40,147 bases of DNA from an uncultured Ruminococcus sp. Lineage in GTDB: Bacteria; Bacillota; Clostridia; Oscillospirales; Acutalibacteraceae. The first letter of the stretch is position 1. The number at the start of each line of letters is the position of its first letter. Location of the stretch: contig CADBCC010000012.1 of assembly GCA_902793125.1 (NCBI GenBank), positions 6,159 to 46,305 on the forward strand, given 5' to 3'. Under the pieces are notes generated by a model, which searched no databases, was not told where the DNA came from, and worked only from the letters and a program-made list of their open reading frames with translations. The translations under genes and the position numbers were made by a program. Of this stretch, positions 16,578-23,712 are shown piece after piece.

Positions 16578-17375
16578 ATGAAACCGAAAGTTAAACTTTT
16601 AGCGCATACCCCGAACGCTGAACAGGTAGTCGCAATGGCGGCTAAATTATGTTATTCCGCGTCGGATATTGAAAACATAAAAGAAGGTCTGGACGAAGAG
16701 AGTACAACCCGTTTTATAAATATGCTTGCGAGCCTCGGGCACGGAAGTCCTGTTGAGCACGCCTCGTTTACATTCGGAATAGAGGGAATCAGCCGCGCCT
16801 GCTCCCACCAGCTTGTGCGCCACAGAATCGCGTCTTATTCACAGCAGTCGCAGAGGTATGTTGACGGAACGAAATTTGAGTTCGTAACTCCTCCCGAAAT
16901 CGAGAAAAACGAGAAGGCGTTCTCCGCCTATAAAAAAGTTATAGATATGCAGTCCGAAGCTTACAGGGAAATAAGAGATTCTCTTATAGCTGGTTATATC
17001 AGAGAAGCGTCTCCCGAAATAAGCGGAAGCGATGATGAAATTATTGAAAGCTTCAGGCAGAGCGACAAAACTCAGTTCAATGCTTTTGTAAAAAAGGCTA
17101 ACGAGGACGCGAGATTTGTTCTTCCCAATGCCTGCACCACTAAGATAATCTGTACTTTTAATACACGCAGCTTAGAAAACTTTTTTGCTCACCGCTGTTG
17201 TAACCGCGCCCAGTGGGAAATCCGCGAAGTGGCTGAGCAGATGCTTTTGGAATGCTTAAAAGTCGCTCCCAACCTTTTCTCGAAATGCGGACCGTCGTGC
17301 CTGTTCGGACCTTGTCCCGAGGGTAAGATGACCTGCGGAAAGGCTAAGGAAATGAGGGAGAAGTATGGCAGGTAA
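16578..17375 (+). CDS. thyX: Flavin-dependent thymidylate synthase ThyX
   Basis: A 265-aa ThyX that makes dTMP from dUMP using methylene-THF as methyl donor and FAD/NADPH as reductant. The signature RHRxxSxxxxSxRY is present as RHRIASYSQQSQRY around residues 81-94. The early SPVEHASFTFGIEG and the late FNTRSLENFFAHRCCNRAQWEIR, shortened here to its anchor AHRCCNRAQWEIR, are also typical of the FAD and dUMP sites. The C-terminus carries a Cys-rich extension (CGPSCLFGPCPEGKMTCG) found in Firmicute ThyX proteins. It heads an operon and overlaps tmk by 11 nt, so the enzymes for dTMP and dTDP are made together. GAGGA lies before the ATG. Confidence 0.96.
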   Translation: MKPKVKLLAHTPNAEQVVAMAAKLCYSASDIENIKEGLDEESTTRFINMLASLGHGSPVEHASFTFGIEGISRACSHQLVRHRIASYSQQSQRYVDGTKFEFVTPPEIEKNEKAFSAYKKVIDMQSEAYREIRDSLIAGYIREASPEISGSDDEIIESFRQSDKTQFNAFVKKANEDARFVLPNACTTKIICTFNTRSLENFFAHRCCNRAQWEIREVAEQMLLECLKVAPNLFSKCGPSCLFGPCPEGKMTCGKAKEMREKYGR

Positions 17376-18024
17376 GTTTATCGTAATAGAGGGGCTGGAC
17401 GGCTCAGGAAAAGCGACTCAGACTGAAATACTGAAAAAAGCTTTTGAGGCTGAGGGAGAAAAAGTTTTAAAACTTTCTTTTCCCGATTATAATAATCCGA
17501 GCAGCGCTCTTGTAAAAATGTATCTGGGCGGTGAATTCGGCGACAATCCCGCCGATGTAAACGCCTACGCCGCCTCTGTTTTCTATACGGTAGACAGAAT
17601 TGCCGCATATTTAAAATTCTGGAAAAAGGATTACGAAAACGGAACGGTTATTTTAGCCGACCGTTACGCGACTTCCAATATTATTTACCAGATGTCTAAA
17701 CTCCCCGAAAATGAGTGGGATAACTTTATCGCCTTTCAGGAAGATTTTGAATACAAAAAAGTAAACGTGCCTAAGCCCGATAAAGTTATTTATCTTGACG
17801 TCGAACCCGATGTATCGCAGAAACTTCTTTCGAAAAGATATTCGGGCGACGAGAGTAAAAAGGATTTACACGAAAAGAATCTGAAGTTTTTGCTTGATTG
17901 CAGAAACTCAGCTATGTATGCCGTGAAAAAGCTCGGCTGGATAAAAATATGCTGTACCGAAAACGGTGAAATGCGTTCTGTTGAGGATATAGCCGAGGAT
18001 ATAAAAACAGCAGTTGAAGGGTAA
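17365..18024 (+). CDS. tmk: Thymidylate kinase
   Basis: 219 aa. It phosphorylates dTMP to dTDP, the step after ThyX. The P-loop is IEGLDGSGKATQTE at the N-terminus; the position after the Lys is Ala rather than the usual Ser/Thr, with Thr following. The DR(Y/S) substrate motif is DRYATSNIIYQ near residue 98. The lid region near 150-160 (LLSKRYSGDESKKDLHE) contains basic residues, as in family members. The start is preceded by GAGGGAG and overlaps thyX by 11 nt. The next gene begins 2 nt after the stop. Confidence 0.93.
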   Translation: MAGKFIVIEGLDGSGKATQTEILKKAFEAEGEKVLKLSFPDYNNPSSALVKMYLGGEFGDNPADVNAYAASVFYTVDRIAAYLKFWKKDYENGTVILADRYATSNIIYQMSKLPENEWDNFIAFQEDFEYKKVNVPKPDKVIYLDVEPDVSQKLLSKRYSGDESKKDLHEKNLKFLLDCRNSAMYAVKKLGWIKICCTENGEMRSVEDIAEDIKTAVEG

Positions 18025-18026
18025 TT

Positions 18027-18929
18027 ATGTTTGATTTTAAAGCGCCGGTTAAAGATGATTTGCCTTACATAAGAAAGATTTGCGAAAAATTCGGAACAAT
18101 GGGCTGTGACTTCAGCCCGGCGAACATCTTTATTTGGAGAAATAAATATAATATAAAAATATGTGTATATAACGGCTTTTTTGTTATGGCTTATTTTAGT
18201 GACGGTAAGCCGTGGGGATACTGTTTCCCTTTGGGAGAAGGCGACCCCACCGCTGTTGTAGCGGAAATTTTTAAAGACGCTAAACAGCGCGGACTCGAGG
18301 CTAATTTCGTTATGCTAACCGAAGCCCAGCGCCAGAAATTAGTTGAAATAACCGGTTACAAATTTTCTTTTAAAGAATTAAAAAGCGACGAGGATTATAT
18401 ATACAGAAATTATGATCTTAGTATTCTTCCCGGAAAAAGATTCCACGCTAAGCGTAACCATATCTCAAAATTCAACCGTACTTATCCTAAATGGAATTTT
18501 GCTATAATCAACAAGAACAATAAGAATGACGCTCTTAATGTCGCCGAAAAATGGTGTAAATCAAAGAATATTAATCCGTACACCAATGATGAATACAAGG
18601 CGATTGAAGAAACTCTGCAAAACTACGAACTACTTAAAATGCACGGCGGTATTCTTTATGTCGAGAAAGAACCCGTTGCTATGACCATGGGCTGCGAAAT
18701 AAATCAGAAAACCTTCGACGTTATCTTCGAGAAAGCTCTCGTTGAGTACGACGGAGTTTACGCTAAGGTTAATAACGAGTTCGTTAAAACGCTTGTTGGT
18801 TTTGAATTTATAAATCGCGAGGAGGATATGGGAATCGAAAGCCTGAGACAGGCTAAGCTCTCTTATCATCCTGTTGTAATACTTAAACGTTATTCGGGAG
18901 TAAAAAATGATAAAGCTGAGGAAAGCTGA
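18027..18929 (+). CDS. DUF2156 (LPG synthase C-terminal-like) protein
   Basis: A 300-aa cytosolic-looking protein of the DUF2156 family, the acyltransferase-like fold that forms the catalytic domain of phosphatidylglycerol lysyltransferase (MprF). Diagnostic stretches are CDFSPANIFIWRNKYNI near residue 30, HAKRNHISKFNRTYP near residue 143, and the final VNNEFVKTLVGFEFINREEDMG and LRQAKLSYHP blocks. It has two GNAT-like halves. Unlike MprF it has no membrane flippase part, so it may transfer an aminoacyl group from aminoacyl-tRNA to a soluble or membrane acceptor; this is inference. It overlaps the next GNAT gene by 23 nt and starts 2 nt after tmk, so it is in the same operon. Confidence 0.78.
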   Translation: MFDFKAPVKDDLPYIRKICEKFGTMGCDFSPANIFIWRNKYNIKICVYNGFFVMAYFSDGKPWGYCFPLGEGDPTAVVAEIFKDAKQRGLEANFVMLTEAQRQKLVEITGYKFSFKELKSDEDYIYRNYDLSILPGKRFHAKRNHISKFNRTYPKWNFAIINKNNKNDALNVAEKWCKSKNINPYTNDEYKAIEETLQNYELLKMHGGILYVEKEPVAMTMGCEINQKTFDVIFEKALVEYDGVYAKVNNEFVKTLVGFEFINREEDMGIESLRQAKLSYHPVVILKRYSGVKNDKAEES

Positions 18930-19719
18930 AGAAAAAGATATTAATTCTCTAAAAGAATTATTTAAAGACGTTTTCTACGAAAATGATGAGGCGTTAGAAT
19001 TATTCTTTAAAAGAATATATAAACCCGAAATCTGTTACGTTTGTTACGAAGGCGACGAGCTTATCGCGATGGTCTATATTATTCCGACAACCTTAAACAC
19101 AAGAAAAGCGGGTTATCTTTACGCCGCCGCTACCAAGGATGAATACAGAGGCGCGGGTGTTATGAAAGGGCTTATCCATTACGCGCTTTCCATTACCGCC
19201 CAGGAAGTTTGTATAACTCTTCCCGCGAGCGATTCGCTTTACGATTATTACGCTAAGCTTGGCTTTAAAGAGCTCAGCGCAAATATCGCCGAATTAAAAA
19301 GAGATGAACTTGAAAAACTCGCGAAACCCTATGAGGTTACCGAAACTGTTGTCGGCGGATACTGCGGGATAAGAAACAGGGTACTGAAAAATAATTTTCT
19401 TTTTTGGAATAATAATTTTATTGATTATGCTTTCGAATATAACGCGCTCTACGGGGCAAAAATTATAAAGAATAATTTCGGTTACGTTATCGCTTACGAC
19501 GAGGGAGATTACTGTTATGTTTCGGAGTTTATATGCGATGATAAAAACGCTCCCTATCTGATAACGGATCTGCTTTCCGAATTTAAAAACGAAAAATTCA
19601 GGTTCCATCTTTCGCCTAATCAGAAATTTGTTGAAAGTAAGAAAGAACGTTTCGCGATGATGAAGTCAATCACGGGGTACAGCCCCGACAGCGTGTATCT
19701 TGGTTTAGGGCTGGAGTAG
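18907..19719 (+). CDS. GNAT family N-acetyltransferase
   Basis: A 270-aa protein with an N-terminal GNAT domain (about 1-145). The acetyl-CoA pyrophosphate loop is seen as AAATKDEYRGAGVMKGLIHY (R/Q-x-x-G-x-G/A pattern) and the closing segment as LYDYYAKLGFKELS. The C-terminal 120 residues form a second, less conserved domain. Acyl acceptor unknown. The AUG follows GGGAG inside the end of the DUF2156 gene; the overlap argues for coupled translation. It is the last gene of the thyX operon: a new promoter starts one base after its stop codon begins. Confidence 0.82.
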   Translation: MIKLRKAEEKDINSLKELFKDVFYENDEALELFFKRIYKPEICYVCYEGDELIAMVYIIPTTLNTRKAGYLYAAATKDEYRGAGVMKGLIHYALSITAQEVCITLPASDSLYDYYAKLGFKELSANIAELKRDELEKLAKPYEVTETVVGGYCGIRNRVLKNNFLFWNNNFIDYAFEYNALYGAKIIKNNFGYVIAYDEGDYCYVSEFICDDKNAPYLITDLLSEFKNEKFRFHLSPNQKFVESKKERFAMMKSITGYSPDSVYLGLGLE

Positions 19720-19749
19720 TTGACAGTTTATAGTTAAATATTCTTATAC
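19720..19749 (+). promoter_or_regulatory. Promoter of the DJ-1/FTHF cyclo-ligase/mltG unit
   Basis: TTGACA (19720-19725), overlapping the last base or two after the preceding gene, then TTATAC (19744-19749) with an 18-nt spacer. Transcription should start near 19755, right at the conserved leader element. Confidence 0.65.
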
Positions 19750-19754
19750 AATGT

Positions 19755-19838
19755 ATAGATGAACGTATCCCAAGTATTTAAACTTCATAGAGCGGGGGAT
19801 ATGATTTTTAAGAAAGGAACGTCCGCGTTTTATGCGGA
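19755..19838 (+). promoter_or_regulatory. Recurrent structured leader element, copy A
   Basis: Conserved blocks shared with copy B before alaS are ATAGATGAACG (19755-19765), CAAGT (19771-19775), GCGGGGGA (19792-19799) and AGGAACG (19815-19821). TATCCC (19766-19771) can pair with GGGGATA (19795-19801), and AAGT/AACTT forms an inner hairpin. A further hairpin, TCCGC/GCGGA (19822-19838), sits between AAAGGA and the ATG of the DJ-1 gene. Class not recognised. Confidence 0.55.
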
Positions 19839-19848
19839 TAAATAAAAT

Positions 19849-20388
19849 ATGGTTTATTTGATGTTAGCTGATGGATTTGAAGTTACGGAAGCGCTGACTA
19901 CAGTTGATGTTTTAAGAAGAGCGGGTTTAGAAGTGTTGACCGTAGGAGTTACGGGAAAATGCGTTAACGCTTCCTGCAATATAAAAGTTGAGGCGGATAT
20001 AACTCCCGATGAGTTGGAAATTGACAGGCTTGACGCTGTGATTTTACCCGGCGGAATGCCCGGTACAACGAATTTAGGCGCTTCCGATTTTGTAAGCGGA
20101 GTTTTGGATTTCGCACTTGAGAACGATAAGTTTATCTGCGCGATTTGCGCGGCTCCCTCGGTTCTCGCTAAAAAAGGAATTTTAGACGGTAAAAACGCGA
20201 CCTGTTTCCCGGGCTGCGAAGTATGTGAGGATAAGGTTAATTACACCGGAGAATTTGCCGTACGCGACGGAAAGGTTATTACCGGAAAAGGCGCTGGCTG
20301 TACAATAAACTTCGCGCTTCTTGTTGCTGAAAGCCTTACCTCGTCTGAAGTTGCCGAAAATGTCAGAAAGACAATGCAATGTCCTTAA
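19849..20388 (+). CDS. DJ-1/PfpI family protein
   Basis: A 179-aa protein of the DJ-1 (ThiJ/YajL) branch. The nucleophile elbow is FICAICAAPSVLAKKG with the reactive Cys near residue 103. PGGMPGTTNLG near residue 65 and the GKGAGCTINFALLVAE close complete the signature. The Glu expected to contact the Cys lies at the N-terminus (ADGFEVTEA). Members act as deglycases/glyoxalases or redox chaperones; the precise activity is debated. No good RBS lies within 12 nt of the ATG. An AAAGGA 30 nt upstream is separated by a hairpin that could bring it close. It overlaps the next gene by 10 nt. Confidence 0.9.
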   Translation: MVYLMLADGFEVTEALTTVDVLRRAGLEVLTVGVTGKCVNASCNIKVEADITPDELEIDRLDAVILPGGMPGTTNLGASDFVSGVLDFALENDKFICAICAAPSVLAKKGILDGKNATCFPGCEVCEDKVNYTGEFAVRDGKVITGKGAGCTINFALLVAESLTSSEVAENVRKTMQCP

Positions 20389-20963
20389 AAAGTGTAGATG
20401 AGCAAAAAAACGAGCTGAGAAAAAAGTATAAAGAATTAAGGAAATCATATTCCGAGTACGAAAAATCGGAACTTGACCGAAAAATCACAGAAAGATTTTT
20501 TGAACTTGATTTTTACAAAAACGCCGATACCGTATTCGCGTTTGTCTCAAAAGATATTGAAGTCAGTACAAGAGCAATAATTCTGAACGCTTTTGCGGGT
20601 AATAAGAAAGTCGCCGTACCGCTTTGCGATACAAGTAAAACGGAAATGAGTTTTTATTACATCAATTCGTTTGATGATCTTAATGAAAAGCATTTTGGTA
20701 TTTTGGAACCTGACGCAGAAAAATGCGTTCCTGCCGAAGTGAATGACGCTCAGCTTATTATAGTCCCGGGGCTTGTTTTCGATAAAAAAGGTTATCGAAT
20801 CGGTTTCGGAAAAGGTTATTACGATCGCTTTATTCCGAATTTTAACGGTATAAAAGCCGGTATATGTTATTCGAATTGTATTGAAGATAAATTACCCTTT
20901 GATACTTATGATAGATCAGTGGATTTAGTTGTTACCGATAAATATATAATTGATACAAGGTAG
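20379..20963 (+). CDS. 5-formyltetrahydrofolate cyclo-ligase
   Basis: 194 aa. The enzyme converts 5-formyl-THF to 5,10-methenyl-THF using ATP, returning stored folate to the one-carbon pool that feeds ThyX and purine synthesis. An N-terminal basic helix (KNELRKKYKELRKSY) is present. The diagnostic C-terminal P-loop-like sequence PGLVFDKKGYRIGFGKGYYD sits near residue 127. The length matches the family (180-200). The ATG lies inside the end of the DJ-1 gene without a clear RBS, so its translation is probably coupled to DJ-1. mltG follows 9 nt later. Confidence 0.93.
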   Translation: MSLKSVDEQKNELRKKYKELRKSYSEYEKSELDRKITERFFELDFYKNADTVFAFVSKDIEVSTRAIILNAFAGNKKVAVPLCDTSKTEMSFYYINSFDDLNEKHFGILEPDAEKCVPAEVNDAQLIIVPGLVFDKKGYRIGFGKGYYDRFIPNFNGIKAGICYSNCIEDKLPFDTYDRSVDLVVTDKYIIDTR

Positions 20964-20972
20964 GAGAGAATT

Positions 20973-22340
20973 ATGGATCGCGATAATAATTCTTACGAAC
21001 AAATGGAACAAAATCAGATAAACGAAATGCGAAAAAGGAAGGTGCAGAACTTTCATCTGAATCTCAACGACGATGACCTTGCCGTTGGGGAGCAGTACCG
21101 CGATATGGGCAACTACGATGACGAAGGTCCTCAGCAGATAAGTTCGTATTCCGATGATGACGTTCGCGAACAGATGAAGCGAAACTCCAGAAATATACGT
21201 AAACGTGAAAAGCGTGAGGAAAAACGTCAGCTTAAATATGCCGACCACCAGAATAAAAGACGTTTCCGCATTATCTGGTGGGGTTCCGTTATACTCGTTG
21301 CTTTGATGTTTTCGATGTTTTTGCTTATCGGCGTAAATGATATGCTCGCGATGAACAGAACCGAAGAAAATAAAGTTACTATTGAAATCCCTGAGAACCC
21401 TTCGCTTGAAGATGTTTCGAAGGCGCTTTGGAATAAAGGCGTAATTAAAGAGGAAATGTTCTTTAATATCTACGCTAAAATTACGAAAAACGACGATGAT
21501 TTTACCCAGGGCGTCTTTAATATGAAAACCAATATGGACTACGAAGCTATAGTGAATTATCTCCAGTCCATCTCCAACCGTACCGATACAATCAAAATCA
21601 CCGTTACCGAGGGTATGAACGTTCAGGAAATCGCGGATATGCTTGTTGAAAAAGATGTTCTGCCCGATACAAGTGAGTTTTTAAAACTTTGTAATTCAAA
21701 TTATTTTGATAAAGATTATGATTTTATATCTGAAATAAAGAATCCCGATAAACGCTACTATAAACTTGAGGGTTATCTTTTCCCGGATACCTATGAGTGT
21801 TATCACAACGAGGATCCTAAACTTACCATAACAAGAATGCTAAACGACTTTGAAACAAGAATTTACGAAAACCAGAATGTTGAGGGTTATAAAAAGATTA
21901 TTAATATCGAAAAGATAGCTAAGAAAAAGAAAATGTCTTTAGATAAGGTTCTTATTATTGCTTCGATAATCCAGGCGGAAGCGGCTAACAAAAAGGATAT
22001 GTATAATATCAGCTCCGTTCTGCACAACCGGCTTAAAGCGGGCAAAGCCTCGGGATTTGCGAAGCTGAGCCTTGACTCAACAAAATATTATCCTTACAGA
22101 AGTAAGAAGAAGGTCCCCGAAAGCGAGCGCAAGACTTTTAAGAGCAGTTATAATACATATAAAATTAAAGGTTTACCGCCCGGACCGATCTGCAACCCGG
22201 GAATGGAAGCCATTTTAGCGGCGCTTTATCCGAACGATACCGATTATCTCTATTTCTGCCATTCCAAGAAGGGAACTCCTTATTACGCGAGAACTCTGTA
22301 TCAGCAGAATCTTAATTTAGCCGAAGCTAAAGGTAATTAA
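20973..22340 (+). CDS. mltG: Endolytic transglycosylase MltG
   Basis: 455 aa. A long charged cytosolic N-terminal region (residues 1-95), unusually Asp/Glu/Arg-rich, precedes one transmembrane helix (IIWWGSVILVALMFSMFLLIG, spanning about 94-116, given here by its core). A LysM-like subdomain (about 130-200) and the YceG catalytic domain follow. The catalytic Glu sits in IIASIIQAEAANKKD near residue 335, and NTYKIKGLPPGPICNPG is the family's NTY...GLPPGPI signature. MltG cleaves nascent peptidoglycan strands at the membrane and sets glycan length together with the elongasome. GGAGAG lies before the ATG. Confidence 0.93.
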   Translation: MDRDNNSYEQMEQNQINEMRKRKVQNFHLNLNDDDLAVGEQYRDMGNYDDEGPQQISSYSDDDVREQMKRNSRNIRKREKREEKRQLKYADHQNKRRFRIIWWGSVILVALMFSMFLLIGVNDMLAMNRTEENKVTIEIPENPSLEDVSKALWNKGVIKEEMFFNIYAKITKNDDDFTQGVFNMKTNMDYEAIVNYLQSISNRTDTIKITVTEGMNVQEIADMLVEKDVLPDTSEFLKLCNSNYFDKDYDFISEIKNPDKRYYKLEGYLFPDTYECYHNEDPKLTITRMLNDFETRIYENQNVEGYKKIINIEKIAKKKKMSLDKVLIIASIIQAEAANKKDMYNISSVLHNRLKAGKASGFAKLSLDSTKYYPYRSKKKVPESERKTFKSSYNTYKIKGLPPGPICNPGMEAILAALYPNDTDYLYFCHSKKGTPYYARTLYQQNLNLAEAKGN

Positions 22341-22365
22341 CTTTTCGGACTCTGAAGGGATATAT

Positions 22366-23586
22366 ATGAAAAAACCTGAAATACTTTCGCCCGCGGGAGA
22401 TTTCGAATGTCTTGAATCTGCCGTAAAATTCGGAGCGGACGCTGTTTTTCTTGCGGGGAAACAGTTTGGAATGCGTACCGCGTCGGCGAATTTTGATAAC
22501 GAACAATTAAAAAAGGCCTGCGATTACGCACATAAAAATGACGTAAAAATTCATCTTACCTGTAATACTCTACCTCGGGAATACGAGCTTGATACTCTTC
22601 CCGGGTTCCTGAGTTTTGCGCAGAGCGCGGGCGTCGACGCTTTTATTATTGCGGATGTCGGAGTAATGGAGCTTGCTAAAAAATATGCTCCCGAAGTTAA
22701 GCTGCACGTCTCAACCCAGGCTGGAGTTACAAATCATCTTACCGCGACCGCGCTTTATAATATGGGTGCTTCGAGGGTTGTTTTAGCAAGAGAGCTTTCG
22801 TTTGAAGAAATAACCGAGCTAAGGGCAAAAACTCCTAAAGAGCTTGAAATTGAGACTTTTGTACACGGAGCGATGTGTGTTTCTTTTTCCGGACGCTGTC
22901 TTATTTCAAGTTATATGACGGGACGCGACGCTAACCGCGGCGATTGCGCCCAGCCGTGCAGATGGAAATACCATCTTTTCGAGGAAAACCGCGAGGGACA
23001 GTTCTTCCCGGTTGAGGAAACCGATAAGGGAACTTTCCTTTACAATTCCCGTGATTTGTGTATGATTGAGCATATTCCGGAACTTGTAAAAGCGGGAATA
23101 ACAAGCTTTAAAATTGAAGGACGCGCTAAGTCGAGTTACTATACCGCGGTGACAACAAACGCTTACCGCCACGCCGTCGATGAATACTTTAAAAATCCTG
23201 AGAATTTTAAACTGCCCGAATGGATAAAAGAAGAAACTGAAAAAATAAGCCATCGTGAATATAACACGGGCTTTTATTTCGGAAACGAGCCGGGACAGGT
23301 TACTGATAACGGCGGATATATAAGAAAATATGATGTTGTCGCTTTTTGCGAAAAAGGCGGAAAAACTGCCGGGATTACCCAGCGCAATAAATTTTATAAG
23401 GGCGATATTCTCGATATTCTTCCGCCCGGCGGAATACCGTTTAATACAAAATGCTTAAAACTTGAAAACGAAAACGGCGAAGAAGTCGAAAGCGCTCCGC
23501 ACGCTATGGAGAAACTGAAACTTACGGCGGATAAGGAAATACCCGCGGGAAGCGTTTTAAGAGTTAAGAGACAAGAAAAGATTTAA
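22366..23586 (+). CDS. Peptidase U32 family protein (tRNA/rRNA hydroxylation type)
   Basis: A 406-aa U32 protein. The N-terminal EILSPAGDFECLESAVKFGA and the signature EIETFVHGAMCVSFSGRC, then the Cys cluster NRGDCAQPCRW near residues 186-196, are diagnostic. The Cys residues of this cluster correspond to the iron-sulphur-binding cysteines known in E. coli TrhP and RlhA. Those enzymes hydroxylate tRNA U34 or 23S rRNA C2501 using prephenate; peptidase activity is doubtful despite the name. The Firmicute member next to mltG is most like TrhP/YrrO. GAAGGG lies before the ATG. The alaS leader starts 21 nt after the stop. Confidence 0.9.
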   Translation: MKKPEILSPAGDFECLESAVKFGADAVFLAGKQFGMRTASANFDNEQLKKACDYAHKNDVKIHLTCNTLPREYELDTLPGFLSFAQSAGVDAFIIADVGVMELAKKYAPEVKLHVSTQAGVTNHLTATALYNMGASRVVLARELSFEEITELRAKTPKELEIETFVHGAMCVSFSGRCLISSYMTGRDANRGDCAQPCRWKYHLFEENREGQFFPVEETDKGTFLYNSRDLCMIEHIPELVKAGITSFKIEGRAKSSYYTAVTTNAYRHAVDEYFKNPENFKLPEWIKEETEKISHREYNTGFYFGNEPGQVTDNGGYIRKYDVVAFCEKGGKTAGITQRNKFYKGDILDILPPGGIPFNTKCLKLENENGEEVESAPHAMEKLKLTADKEIPAGSVLRVKRQEKI

Positions 23587-23606
23587 AAGTAATAGTTAAA
23601 TATTTT

Positions 23607-23685
23607 ATAGATGAACGTTGCACAAGTCTCCAAAACCTGATAGGAAAGTAAATGTGCGGGGGACATCAAAATTAATACAGGAACG
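23607..23685 (+). promoter_or_regulatory. Recurrent structured leader element, copy B (alaS)
   Basis: The same blocks as copy A in the same order: ATAGATGAACG (23607-23617), CAAGT (23623-23627), GCGGGGGA (23656-23663) and AGGAACG (23679-23685). Spacers 1 and 3 are identical in length to copy A (5 and 15 nt); the middle spacer is 28 nt against 16. GCACA (23620-23624) can pair with TGTGC (23653-23657). Upstream, TTTAAA (23582-23587) and TTATAG (23605-23610), 17 nt apart, are a plausible promoter. It is not a T-box: no AGGGTGGNACCGCG-type block is present. Confidence 0.55.
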
Positions 23686-23712
23686 AAAAACTTGACGAGG
23701 AGAAATAAAAAA

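Noticed and set aside
19755-19850. Glutamine (glnA) or c-di-AMP (ydaO) riboswitch
   Set aside because: AGGAACG recalls the glnA 3' end and GCGGGGGA the ydaO core, but the glnA 5' arm (CGTTC) is absent and the many other ydaO blocks are missing; the element is too short for ydaO.
23587-23712. T-box riboswitch before alaS
   Set aside because: No AGGGTGGNACCGCG-type antiterminator block, no Ala specifier stem-loop and no terminator before alaS. The leader is too short (about 100 nt).
23692-23712. Upstream TTG start for alaS
   Set aside because: It precedes the GAGGAG RBS; the ATG at 23713 has correct spacing and matches the family N-terminus.
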